Both the position numbers and the translations under genes were made by a program. The notes under the pieces are model-generated. The model ran no database searches. It was not told where the DNA came from and worked only from the letters and a program-made list of their open reading frames with translations. From assembly GCF_047730175.1 (NCBI RefSeq), contig NZ_CP159833.1:310001-374000 (forward strand): a stretch of DNA of 64,000 nucleotides, written 5' to 3'. This stretch comes from Marifrigoribacter sp047730175. Its GTDB lineage: Bacteria; Bacteroidota; Bacteroidia; Flavobacteriales; Flavobacteriaceae. This document shows positions 22,728-30,425 of the stretch, one piece after another. Each line of letters begins with the position of its first letter. Position 1 is the stretch's first letter.

Positions 22728-23189
22728 TTATTTCTTAGTTCTCAATTTAACGGTCCATTCAAATTCAAAAGTAGATACTATATCACCGTTTTCATTTTTA
22801 CCAATAGAAGTCATCCAACACGTTTGCCCTTCTTTAGTTTCAATTGCTTTATGTATAGCCTCTTTTATTTTAAGTCCATCGGTACAGTTAAACGTGATTC
22901 GACCTGTGGCCTTTTTTGAGAAATTAGCTTTGTTATTGGCAACCAACATAGAAATAGGAAGCTTACTATCATGTATACAACTCATTAGCATAGCACCTGT
23001 ACTTAACTCGGCAGCCATACCTTGTACTGCCCAAAAAAGTGATTTAAAAGGGTTTTGGGAAATCCATCTATGTTTGACTGTAACAGAACATTCTTTTTCT
23101 GAAATTGACTTAATACGAACTCCTAACCAATATACTGAAGGTAGTTTAAAGAAAGTAAAAGCTGTAATTTTTTTGGGTGTAATGGGCAT
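22728..23189 (-). CDS. DUF4442 (hot-dog fold) protein
   Basis: 153 residues matching DUF4442, a relative of PaaI-type thioesterases: FFKLPSVYWLGVRIKSISE at the start, WAVQGMAAELSTGAMLM in the middle, and MLVANNKANFSKKATGRITF as the hot-dog beta-strand region. Acyl-CoA thioesterase activity is plausible but unproven, and the usual Asp/Glu catalytic residue cannot be fixed without alignment. A TACATTTG element at 23232-23225 (minus) may be its -7 box. Confidence 0.83.
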   Translation of the reverse strand: MPITPKKITAFTFFKLPSVYWLGVRIKSISEKECSVTVKHRWISQNPFKSLFWAVQGMAAELSTGAMLMSCIHDSKLPISMLVANNKANFSKKATGRITFNCTDGLKIKEAIHKAIETKEGQTCWMTSIGKNENGDIVSTFEFEWTVKLRTKK

Positions 23190-23224
23190 GCTTTATATTT
23201 AAAATTCCTATTTAATAAGAAAAT

Positions 23225-23232
23225 CAAATGTA
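23225..23232 (-). promoter_or_regulatory. possible -7 element of the DUF4442 gene
   Basis: TACATTTG on the minus strand matches TAnnTTTG and lies 36 bases upstream of the start. No TTG at the ideal spacing was found. Confidence 0.3.
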
Positions 23233-23380
23233 CGTATTAATAAAAAAATAAAGAATACACTTAATATTACAAAAATACATGAATTATTATAATACTGATA
23301 ATCAAATAATTAAATAATTAAATTTGTTAAATAAATGTTAATTACAGTACTATGCGTTACATAATACCATTTAATAGACA

Positions 23381-23388
23381 TATATTTG
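23381..23388 (+). promoter_or_regulatory. possible -7 element of the DUF4870 gene
   Basis: TATATTTG matches TAnnTTTG, 19 bases upstream of the ATG at 23408. The -33 region (GTTAC) is weak. Confidence 0.4.
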
Positions 23389-23407
23389 TATAAGAAATTA
23401 ATGAACA

Positions 23408-23941
23408 ATGGATACTACTATATCAGAAAATCAAAAAAATGTTGCTTCATTAATGCACCTCTCAACATTTTCAAAATATTTTATTCCCTTCGGAAATTTT
23501 ATTGCACCCTTATTATTATGGTCTTTTAATAAGGAGAAAACATTTACAGATGAACATGGAAGGCAAGCCATTAATTTTCAATTAAGTGTCATATTATATT
23601 CAATTGTAATTGGCCTTATATGCCTACCCTTTGTTTTAATCTATGCTACAAATTTTGTTAGCCTTGTTGAAGCAATTGATCATACCGTAGATCATGTTTC
23701 CTTTCAAGATGTTAAGAATTTTTCAGGGTTTGTCGTTATATTTATGATTGCCGCATTATTATTATTTGGTCTTTTTGTGATCGAGTTATATGCCGTAATC
23801 TCAGCAACCATGTCTGCAGCAAAAGGAAAATCATACACCTACCCTATTAGTATATCATTCATTAAAACAACCATCCTAAATTCAGAAGATGAAAATTCTG
23901 ATGAGGAAATAAATCAATCAAAAAATGAGCACGTTAGTTAG
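23408..23941 (+). CDS. DUF4870 domain-containing membrane protein
   Basis: 177 residues with three to four membrane helices and the DUF4870 pattern: MHLSTFSKYFIPFGNFIAPL, then DEHGRQAINFQLSVILY, and a last helix followed by YTYPISISFIK. Function unknown; the family often lies beside PadR and PspC genes, as here. The acidic tail (EDENSDEEINQSK) is variable. The gene overlaps the small gene at 23925 by 17 bases, and PadR and PspC follow. Confidence 0.87.
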   Translation: MDTTISENQKNVASLMHLSTFSKYFIPFGNFIAPLLLWSFNKEKTFTDEHGRQAINFQLSVILYSIVIGLICLPFVLIYATNFVSLVEAIDHTVDHVSFQDVKNFSGFVVIFMIAALLLFGLFVIELYAVISATMSAAKGKSYTYPISISFIKTTILNSEDENSDEEINQSKNEHVS

Positions 23942-24104
23942 TATTTTGTTAGGATTAGTATTAAGCATACTCCCAGCAGAAACCCTTCAGCAAACCGCTA
24001 AGTATGTTTCCCAAAATGAAAATTTTCAATGTTCAGGAAACATTAAAAATCTTCGTTCAAATTACCTAATCAGTAAGGACGAACTAGTATTTGAATTAAA
24101 GTAA
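23925..24104 (+). CDS. small hypothetical protein with N-terminal hydrophobic segment (59 aa)
   Basis: ATG at 23925 opens a 59-codon frame overlapping the DUF4870 gene by 17 bases in a different frame. The protein starts MSTLVSILLGLVLSILPAE, which looks like a signal peptide or signal anchor, and continues with a short polar part (QCSGNIKNLRS) ending ELVFELK. The overlap suggests translational coupling. I do not recognise a family. Copy B of the dispersed repeat starts 10 bases after its stop. It could also be the decayed start of a longer secreted protein. Confidence 0.5.
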   Translation: MSTLVSILLGLVLSILPAETLQQTAKYVSQNENFQCSGNIKNLRSNYLISKDELVFELK

Positions 24105-24114
24105 AAACAGACTT

Positions 24115-24207
24115 ATGAAACGAGCATGTTAAAAGCTTTATCACTCGGGAGAATGACAAATAGCGAACTACATGTGACCGTTTTAATAAAAAAATTTTAG
24201 ACACATG
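24115..24207 (+). repeat. dispersed repeat, copy B (upstream of padR)
   Basis: Begins ATGAAACGAGCATGTTAAAA, contains TAGCGAACTACATGTGACCG and ends TTAGACACATGAAA; about 93 bases. Its right edge contains the PadR start codon (24205). In one frame it reads ETSMLKALSLGRMTNSELHV, close to the C-terminus of the SpoIIM-like protein encoded by copy A. Confidence 0.75.
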
Positions 24208-24537
24208 AAAATTGAAAACACAAAAGCACAAATGCGTAAGGGAGTTCTGGAGTACTGTATTCTTTCTATTTTAAAAGATGGTGAAGCATATACCTCAGAC
24301 ATATTAGAGACCTTAAAGGGCGCAAAAATGCTAGTTGTTGAGGGAACAATTTATCCTCTCTTAACACGGCTAAAAAATGCTGGATTGCTTTCCTATCGTT
24401 GGGAAGAATCATTAAGCGGCCCACCACGTAAGTATTACGACCTTACCGAAACAGGAAAATTATTTTTGAAAGAATTGAATACAACTTGGAGCGAATTACA
24501 ACAAGCTGTAAATAGAGTAACAAGCGAAAAAAACTAA
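24205..24537 (+). CDS. PadR family transcriptional regulator
   Basis: 110 residues, the short (subfamily 2) PadR form: MRKGVLEYCILSILKDGEAY, winged-helix turn LKGAKMLVVEGTIYPLLTRL, wing GPPRKYYDLTETGKLFLKEL. These are dimeric repressors whose target is commonly the adjacent operon, here the PspC and DUF2807 genes (3 bases between the PadR stop and the PspC start). A repressor of a membrane-stress cluster is a reasonable inference. Confidence 0.92.
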   Translation: MKIENTKAQMRKGVLEYCILSILKDGEAYTSDILETLKGAKMLVVEGTIYPLLTRLKNAGLLSYRWEESLSGPPRKYYDLTETGKLFLKELNTTWSELQQAVNRVTSEKN

Positions 24538-24540
24538 ACC

Positions 24541-26286
24541 ATGAAGAAGACAGTAAATATAAATTTAGCAGGCACATTTTTCCACATCGATGAAGATGCA
24601 TATGGAAAACTTACTCGATATCTTGATGCTATAAAAAGATCTTTCTCCGATCCTCAGGGACAGGATGAAATTATAAGAGACATAGAGTCTCGTATAGCTG
24701 AACTCTTTTCTGAAAAAGTTGAAAGTAAATCTCAAGTAATCAGTATAAAAGAACTTGACGAGGTGATCGCAGTAATGGGTCAACCTGAAGACTATATGAT
24801 TGATGAAGAAATTTTTGAGGATGTTCCTCCTTCTCAACAAGCAAAATCAAAAGAAAGATCTTACCAAAAACAATTATTTAGAGATGAAGACAATAAATTC
24901 GTTGCAGGAGTTGCATCTGGTTTAAGTCATTATATGGGAATTGACTCAATCTGGGTTCGATTATTATGGATTTTACTAACGGTATTCTCTAGTGGATTCT
25001 TTATAGTAATCTATATTATATTTTGGATATTAGTTCCAGCTGCAGTCACTACTTCAGACAAATTGAAAATGAGTAGACAGCAAATCAATATTACTAATAT
25101 TGAAAAAAAGCTTAAAGAAGAATTAGACAACGCTTCAGGTAAAATTAAAGATGCAGATTACAATGCAGTAAAAGAAAAAGCTAAAAGTGGTGCTTCTGGT
25201 TTTTTCGGGGGTTTAGGTAGTGTTTTTTCTGCGCTATTTAAAATCTTTGGTAAATTCATAGGAATACTCTTAATCATAATTTCACTTTCAACTTTAATTG
25301 GACTTATCGTAGGATTATTTACTACAGGCACTATGGGAATTGTATGGGGAAATCACGAATTAATGGATTATGTAAACTTAGTGAATACCACTAATACTCC
25401 TCTTTGGTTATTTTCATTACTAGCTTTATTTGCAATAGGAATTCCATTCTTTGTATTATTCATTTTAGGTCTAAAAATGCTAATCAATAATTTAAACTCG
25501 ATTGGTACAGTAGCAAAAATCGCCATATTTATTACATGGATTGTATCTGTTATCGGATTGGGAATTTTAGGATTAAGACAAGCAACAGAATTAGCGTATG
25601 ATGGAGAAAGTATTGAAGAAGTTATAATCCCTGTTAAAGCAGGAGATACACTAAATCTAGCAATGAATTCAAGCAATCAATATGAATATAAAGTTAGACG
25701 TAATAGTGGTTTCGAATTAAAACTAAATGAAGATGATGAAAAGATCATCTATTCTAATGATGTTCGTCTTATTGTTCGTTCCACACAAGATTCTATAGGT
25801 AGACTATTTATTGAAAAGAAAGCAGAAGGTAGTTCATTCATCGATGCTAAAAACAATGCAGAAGCAATAGAGTACAACTATACTTTAAATAATAATACAT
25901 TATTACTAGATGGCTTCTTAACCTGTGATATTGATAATAAATACCGCGAACAAGAAGTTGAAGTGGTATTATATTTACCTGAAGGATCTATACTTTTTGC
26001 AGATGAAAACACCTATTCATTTCATAGAAATAGTTCACATTGGGATGATATTTTAAATAATGGTGATGAAGAACAATATCTTCTTATTCAGGATGATGAT
26101 ACAAAATGTTTAGACTGTCCTTCTTTCGAAGCAAAAATTGAATCTGAAGGTTGGGAGACAAGAGTTAACGAGTCTTTTGAGTACAAAAGTAAAAAAGATG
26201 GAAACTCCATAAAACTAAATGAAGATGGTTTAAACATCAATTTAAGTAACGAAGAAGATACTATAAAAATAAAACTAGGTAATTAA
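24541..26286 (+). CDS. PspC domain-containing membrane protein
   Basis: 581 residues. Residues 1-85 form a HAAS/DUF1700-like helical domain (YLDAIKRSFSDPQGQDEIIR, then ELDEVIAVMGQPEDYM). A PspC domain follows at about 112-170 (FVAGVASGLSHYMGIDSIWV, then membrane helix). Three further membrane helices lie around 238-262, 288-312 and 325-345. The C-terminal 230 residues are extracytoplasmic and beta-rich, ending in acidic and basic strands. PspC proteins sense or stabilise the inner membrane under stress; the large C-terminal region is typical of Bacteroidota. Co-transcribed with padR. Confidence 0.9.
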   Translation: MKKTVNINLAGTFFHIDEDAYGKLTRYLDAIKRSFSDPQGQDEIIRDIESRIAELFSEKVESKSQVISIKELDEVIAVMGQPEDYMIDEEIFEDVPPSQQAKSKERSYQKQLFRDEDNKFVAGVASGLSHYMGIDSIWVRLLWILLTVFSSGFFIVIYIIFWILVPAAVTTSDKLKMSRQQINITNIEKKLKEELDNASGKIKDADYNAVKEKAKSGASGFFGGLGSVFSALFKIFGKFIGILLIIISLSTLIGLIVGLFTTGTMGIVWGNHELMDYVNLVNTTNTPLWLFSLLALFAIGIPFFVLFILGLKMLINNLNSIGTVAKIAIFITWIVSVIGLGILGLRQATELAYDGESIEEVIIPVKAGDTLNLAMNSSNQYEYKVRRNSGFELKLNEDDEKIIYSNDVRLIVRSTQDSIGRLFIEKKAEGSSFIDAKNNAEAIEYNYTLNNNTLLLDGFLTCDIDNKYREQEVEVVLYLPEGSILFADENTYSFHRNSSHWDDILNNGDEEQYLLIQDDDTKCLDCPSFEAKIESEGWETRVNESFEYKSKKDGNSIKLNEDGLNINLSNEEDTIKIKLGN

Positions 26287-26297
26287 AACAAACACAC

Positions 26298-26412
26298 ATG
26301 AAACGAGCATACTAAAGATATTATCACCAAACGGCATCAATAATAGCGAACCTGCCTGTGCTGAGCTTGTAGAAGTATGACCTTTAAAAAACAAAAAAAA
26401 CAAACACACATG
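26298..26412 (+). repeat. dispersed repeat, copy C (upstream of the DUF2807 gene)
   Basis: Begins ATGAAACGAGCATACTAAAG, contains AATAGCGAACCTGCCTGTGC and CTGAGCTTGTAGAAGTATGA, and ends ACACACATGAAA; about 115 bases. It has an extra segment (TGCTGAGCTTGTAGAAG) shared with copy D but absent from copies A and B. Its right edge is the start codon at 26410. Confidence 0.75.
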
Positions 26413-27132
26413 AAATCAATTAAACTAATCACAATACTATTAGTAGTCGCAGTTCTTTCCTCTTGCAATTTCGATATTAATTTAGGCCAAGAAAACGGCA
26501 ATGGAAATGTAATAACAGAAGAAAGAAATGTAACTGAAGACTTTGATAAAGTTAAAGGTAGTACAGGACTTGATGTTTATTTATCTGAAGGTTCAGAAAA
26601 TAAAATTGTAGTTGAAGCAGATGAAAACTTAATGGATATTATTGAAACCAATATCTCTAATGGAAAATTAACTATTAGAGCCGAAAGAAATATTGGAAGA
26701 TCAAAATCTAAAAAGGTGTATGTAACCTATAAAAAGCTTACAAGCATTGAAGCAAGTAGTGGCGCTGATGTAATAGCTAATTCAGTAGTAAAAAGTGAAA
26801 CATTAACATTAGATAGTAGCTCTGGAGCAGATCTTGAAGTAGAAGTTTTTGCAAATGATTTATACACTGAAACTAGTAGTGGAGCCGATATAGAAGTCTC
26901 CGGAAAAGCAAGTACATTATACGCAAATGCTTCTAGTGGAAGTGATATTAATGCAAAAAAACTTTTAGTGAGCAATTGCAATGCAAAAGCCTCAAGTGGA
27001 GCTGATATTACTGTAAACGTAAAAGATAAACTGAATGCAAAAGCATCTAGCGGTGGTGATATTAAATATTATGGCGATCCTACTGCTGTCACTAAAAAAG
27101 GAAGTTCTTCAGGAAGCGTAAAAAAACTATAA
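26410..27132 (+). CDS. DUF2807 (head GIN domain) lipoprotein
   Basis: The start at 26410 gives a lipoprotein signal (MKSIKLITILLVVAVLSSC; Cys at residue 19). The open frame upstream to 26377 belongs to repeat copy C. The mature protein is a right-handed beta-helix of the DUF2807 type, with four or five tandem units carrying SSGADI/SSGSDI (for example SSGADVIANSVV, SSGADLEVEV, SSGADIEVSG, SSGSDINAKK). Function is unknown; the family commonly follows PspC or PadR genes. Likely exposed on the periplasmic side. A terminator follows at 27153. Confidence 0.88.
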   Translation: MKSIKLITILLVVAVLSSCNFDINLGQENGNGNVITEERNVTEDFDKVKGSTGLDVYLSEGSENKIVVEADENLMDIIETNISNGKLTIRAERNIGRSKSKKVYVTYKKLTSIEASSGADVIANSVVKSETLTLDSSSGADLEVEVFANDLYTETSSGADIEVSGKASTLYANASSGSDINAKKLLVSNCNAKASSGADITVNVKDKLNAKASSGGDIKYYGDPTAVTKKGSSSGSVKKL

Positions 27133-27152
27133 ACTAAAAATACCAACCAACC

Positions 27153-27191
27153 TTAACGCCGTTTTTAAAATTAAAAATGGCGTTTTTTTTT
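27153..27191 (+). terminator. intrinsic terminator after the DUF2807 gene
   Basis: AACGCC (27155-27160) and GGCGTT (27179-27184) enclose the self-complementary TTTTTAAAATTAAAAA; a T9 run follows. Confidence 0.8.
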
Positions 27192-27199
27192 GATTAATT

Positions 27200-27694
27200 A
27201 TGAAACTAAAATCTACTCAATTACTCATCCTTTCTTTCTTATTTTTTCAGTTTTCCTTTGCACAAGTTGCTAGGAATTCAAAATTATATAAAGAGATTTT
27301 AAAAATGGATCAACTTATTTTTGAAGATGGATTCAATAATTGCAAATTCGATTCTATTAAAAATGTGATGCACAAAGACATGGTTTTTTATCATGATAAG
27401 GGTGGAATTTCTTATGAAGAAGATTTTATAGTAAGTATGAAACAGAACATCTGTGCTACACCCAACAAAAAACCTATCCGCAAACTAACGGAGCAAGGTT
27501 TTGATGTTTATCCTTTATATAATAATGGAGTATTATATGGTGCAATTCAAGTAGGTATCCATGAGTTTTTTATTAAAGAACTTAACAAAGATCTATATAA
27601 AACTAATATTGCTAAATTTACTCATACATGGGTTTTAGAAAATGAACTTTGGAAACTCAAGGTGATTTTAAGTTATGATCATCAAGAACCTTAA
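27200..27694 (+). CDS. secreted NTF2-like / DUF4440-type protein
   Basis: 164 residues beginning with a Sec signal peptide (MKLKSTQLLILSFLFFQFSF, cleavage after AQ). The mature part has the NTF2-like order of a helix (YKEILKMDQLIFEDGFNNCK), strand HKDMVFYHDKGGI and C-terminal strands (FTHTWVLENELWKLKVILSY DHQ), as in DUF4440 proteins. Possible roles include a small-molecule binding or hydrolase-like function; no active site is evident. It ends 4 bases from the convergent helicase gene. Confidence 0.8.
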   Translation: MKLKSTQLLILSFLFFQFSFAQVARNSKLYKEILKMDQLIFEDGFNNCKFDSIKNVMHKDMVFYHDKGGISYEEDFIVSMKQNICATPNKKPIRKLTEQGFDVYPLYNNGVLYGAIQVGIHEFFIKELNKDLYKTNIAKFTHTWVLENELWKLKVILSYDHQEP

Positions 27695-27698
27695 AAGT

Positions 27699-30137
27699 CT
27701 ATTGTTTTAACAATTCATCTAATACCAAACGTAATTCTCCATAAGAGTATTTATTATCTATTTGATGTTTTAAATCTGAAATATTTTCGAAGGTATGTGT
27801 CGGTATAATGGCTTTTAGTTCTTTGTAATGTTTTTTTGAAATTAAATCGTTTATTTTTACTTCTCCTGAAGAAACAAAGCTTGCTAAATGACCAAAGATA
27901 GTATTTGCATTTAATTCTCTTTCTAAAGCGATTTGATCTATCGGTTTTCCTGCTTTAAACAAGTCTAGTGAAATTGTTTTTGTTTCTCCTTTTGTTCTTA
28001 TTGGTTTTGGTTCATCAAATATTTCAATCCGATTAGAAGTATCTATATCATTTTCATCGCAATACTCTTTAATAACTTTTAATATTTCACTTCCGTATTT
28101 TTCAATACGTACCGTACCCATTCCAATAATTTTTTTTAATTCTTGTTTATTTAATGGTAAGGTTTCACACATTTCATATAAAGCTTTTTGGGTAAAAACC
28201 TGATAATGAATTAAGTCCTTTTCTTTAGCAATTTCGTTTCTTAATACCCGAAGCAATTCAAATAATTCTACATTTATGGTACCATCAATAACCGTTTTTC
28301 TCAATTTTTTAGGTTTCTCTTTTCCTAGAAAAATCGATTTTCCTCGTAACTCTAAAAAAGCGTTTGTATTAAAACTATTAGTTAATCCCTTAAAATAAAG
28401 GTATTTGGCAGCTAAAAATTCTTCGAAAGCATCCAACTGTTTTATAATATCTTTTTCTAAGGCTTTATTATCTGTTGTAAAACTAAGCGTTTTAAAAGGT
28501 TCACTAATTTCAGTTTTTGTATGTGTATTAAAATAATCAATAGCCTTTACAAAACGTTCTTGAATGGCTTTATTGCTCTCTGGAGCTTCACTCATTTGTG
28601 ATATTGTAGCAAGTTGCTCTTTAAAAGCATTTGCTACCTTAAGTAAATTTGTAATTGCATCTTTAATAGTGCTCAGAGGTGTTTCTAGATTGCCTTCAAT
28701 ACTTCCTCTATTTTTATAATAAATATCTAACACACGATTTATAGGATAGGTAAATTTATAATAATCGAATATCTCTGAAATTAATTGCAATTGAAACGCT
28801 GCTTTTGATTGTTGCAACACAGATTCATCTGGTTGGTTTTCTTCGGCAGTTTTAGTAAATGAAAGCACATTTGTATCACTAATAATATGGCTAGAATTAA
28901 TCTTACTCTTCAACACTAAACCTTCCAAACTTTTACATCTACTCAATGCCACGTAAGTTTGACCGTGTGCAAAAGCCCCTTGTGCATCTATAATTGCTTT
29001 TTCAAAAGTTAAGCCTTGACTTTTATGGATAGTAATAGACCAAGCTAAGCGCAATGGAATCTGAGTGTAAGCGCCTATCTTGTTTTCGGTTATAGCTTTG
29101 GTTTCTTTATCGACAGTATAGTTTATATTTTCCCAAATTTCTGATGTTGCGTTAATATTAAAATCATCATCAGGACATTTTACAACCACTTCATTCTTAT
29201 CTAATAAAATAACTTTACCGATCTTACCATTAAAGTAACGTTTTTCAGCTGAGCTGTCATTTTTAATAAACATAACCTGAGCACCTACTTTTAATGTTAG
29301 ATTTTCTTTGTTCGGATAAGAGTGCTCTGGAAATTTACCCTCAACCGTTGCTTTATAGGTTTGAAGCTTTCCCTCTAATTTTTCAAGCTCTGCTTTATTT
29401 GTTGCTTCTGCTTTATTGTTATGTGTTGTTAATGAAATATAACCTTCGCCTTTGTTAGGTATGAAATCAGGAAGGTATCTTTTGTTTAACTCATCAGCCG
29501 ATGGTTGTGTTAAGGTATTTGTTCTAATCTCGTTAAGGATTTCTATAAATTTCGGATTGTCTTGTCTATAAATATGTTTTAGCTCTACACTAACCGCATC
29601 GCATTTTTGATAGGCTAAACTGCAAAAAAAGAAGGCGTTTTTATAAAAAGGTTTGAGTAACTGCCATTCATTTTCTTTTATAACAGGTGACAATTGTTGT
29701 AAATCACCAATCATTAGTAACTGAACACCACCAAATACAAGGTTTTTATTTCTATAACGCCTAAGAGTTTTATCAATTCCATCTAATAAATCTGCACGAA
29801 CCATACTAATTTCATCAATTACTAACAAATCCATAGATTTTATAATATTGATTTTTGTCTTGCTGAATTTTCTATTAAAACCCGAAGAATTACTCAACTC
29901 TTCATTAGGTAAAATTGGTCCAAAAGGCATCTGAAAAAACGAATGTATTGTAACTCCTTTTGCATTAATAGCGGCAACTCCAGTTGGTGCAACAACCACC
30001 ATCCGCTTTAAGGAGTCCATCTTTAGTTTATGTAAAAAGGTAGTCTTTCCTGTTCCAGCTTTTCCTGTTAAAAAAACATTTCTATTGGTGTTATTTACAA
30101 AATTCCAGGCTAGTTCTAATTCTTTATTCGTTTTCAT
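27699..30137 (-). CDS. PIF1/RecD-like helicase with HRDC and HTH_40 domains
   Basis: 812 residues. Walker A is GKAGTGKTT (25-33); Walker B region LLVIDEISMVRADLLDGID; motif GVQLLMIGDLQQLSPV; UvrD-C2-type end of the motor core with LRLAWSITIHKSQGLTFEKA and TYVALSRCKSLEGLVL near residue 400. C-terminal half: a helical linker, an HRDC-like domain around 650-715 (ALYEMCETLPLNKQELKKII) and an HTH_40/RQC-type domain after 735 (FKAGKPIDQIALERELNANTIF). This SF1B helicase architecture is widespread in Bacteroidota; a 5'-3' DNA helicase in replication or repair is inferred. Confidence 0.9.
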   Translation of the reverse strand: MKTNKELELAWNFVNNTNRNVFLTGKAGTGKTTFLHKLKMDSLKRMVVVAPTGVAAINAKGVTIHSFFQMPFGPILPNEELSNSSGFNRKFSKTKINIIKSMDLLVIDEISMVRADLLDGIDKTLRRYRNKNLVFGGVQLLMIGDLQQLSPVIKENEWQLLKPFYKNAFFFCSLAYQKCDAVSVELKHIYRQDNPKFIEILNEIRTNTLTQPSADELNKRYLPDFIPNKGEGYISLTTHNNKAEATNKAELEKLEGKLQTYKATVEGKFPEHSYPNKENLTLKVGAQVMFIKNDSSAEKRYFNGKIGKVILLDKNEVVVKCPDDDFNINATSEIWENINYTVDKETKAITENKIGAYTQIPLRLAWSITIHKSQGLTFEKAIIDAQGAFAHGQTYVALSRCKSLEGLVLKSKINSSHIISDTNVLSFTKTAEENQPDESVLQQSKAAFQLQLISEIFDYYKFTYPINRVLDIYYKNRGSIEGNLETPLSTIKDAITNLLKVANAFKEQLATISQMSEAPESNKAIQERFVKAIDYFNTHTKTEISEPFKTLSFTTDNKALEKDIIKQLDAFEEFLAAKYLYFKGLTNSFNTNAFLELRGKSIFLGKEKPKKLRKTVIDGTINVELFELLRVLRNEIAKEKDLIHYQVFTQKALYEMCETLPLNKQELKKIIGMGTVRIEKYGSEILKVIKEYCDENDIDTSNRIEIFDEPKPIRTKGETKTISLDLFKAGKPIDQIALERELNANTIFGHLASFVSSGEVKINDLISKKHYKELKAIIPTHTFENISDLKHQIDNKYSYGELRLVLDELLKQ

Positions 30138-30252
30138 TAAGCATATTCTAAATAGAACTTCAAGATAAAAAAATGCAGATTATTTATTGCCTGTTTTTAA
30201 GAAAATTAAATATAAAATGAGAGAATTTTTTATAATATATTATTTTTTAGAT

Positions 30253-30282
30253 TTGGTTTATTGAAACTAATTTCTATATTTG
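30253..30282 (+). promoter_or_regulatory. promoter of the trp operon
   Basis: TTG (30253-30255), exactly 19 bases, then TATATTTG (30275-30282), a perfect Bacteroidota-type promoter. The predicted transcript start (about 30287-30290) lies just before the leader ATG at 30291, so the leader would be almost leaderless. Confidence 0.8.
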
Positions 30283-30290
30283 CTTTAACA

Positions 30291-30356
30291 ATGAGAACAA
30301 TTAATTTAAACACAAGTTGGTGGAGTCCTTTACGTCTTAAACACGTGAACGGATAA
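30291..30356 (+). CDS. trpL: trp operon leader peptide
   Basis: A 21-codon frame starting MRTINLNTSWWSP and ending HVNG, with two consecutive Trp codons (TGGTGG, 30318-30323). It lies directly downstream of a strong promoter and 24 bases before an intrinsic terminator, which in turn precedes trpE. This is the classical arrangement for ribosome-mediated attenuation: stalling at the Trp codons when charged tRNA-Trp is scarce would favour an antiterminator. I could not find one unambiguous antiterminator pairing by eye, although the run ACGTCTTAAACACGT just downstream can form a small competing hairpin. Confidence 0.85.
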   Translation: MRTINLNTSWWSPLRLKHVNG

Positions 30357-30380
30357 GCTATTCTATATATAAAACATTAG

Positions 30381-30408
30381 AGCCTTCCTTAACGGAAGGC
30401 TTTTTTTT
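30381..30408 (+). terminator. trp attenuator terminator
   Basis: AGCCTTCC (30381-30388) pairs with GGAAGGCT (30394-30401), followed by eight T. It lies between the leader peptide and trpE (30426). Confidence 0.88.
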
Positions 30409-30425
30409 GCGTTAAACTGAAATAA

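Noticed and set aside
22699..23202. Plus-strand frame opposite the DUF4442 gene
   Set aside because: The minus-strand protein matches a known family; the opposite frame is a shadow.
26377..26409. Earlier start for the DUF2807 lipoprotein
   Set aside because: The extra residues come from dispersed repeat copy C and spoil the lipoprotein signal.
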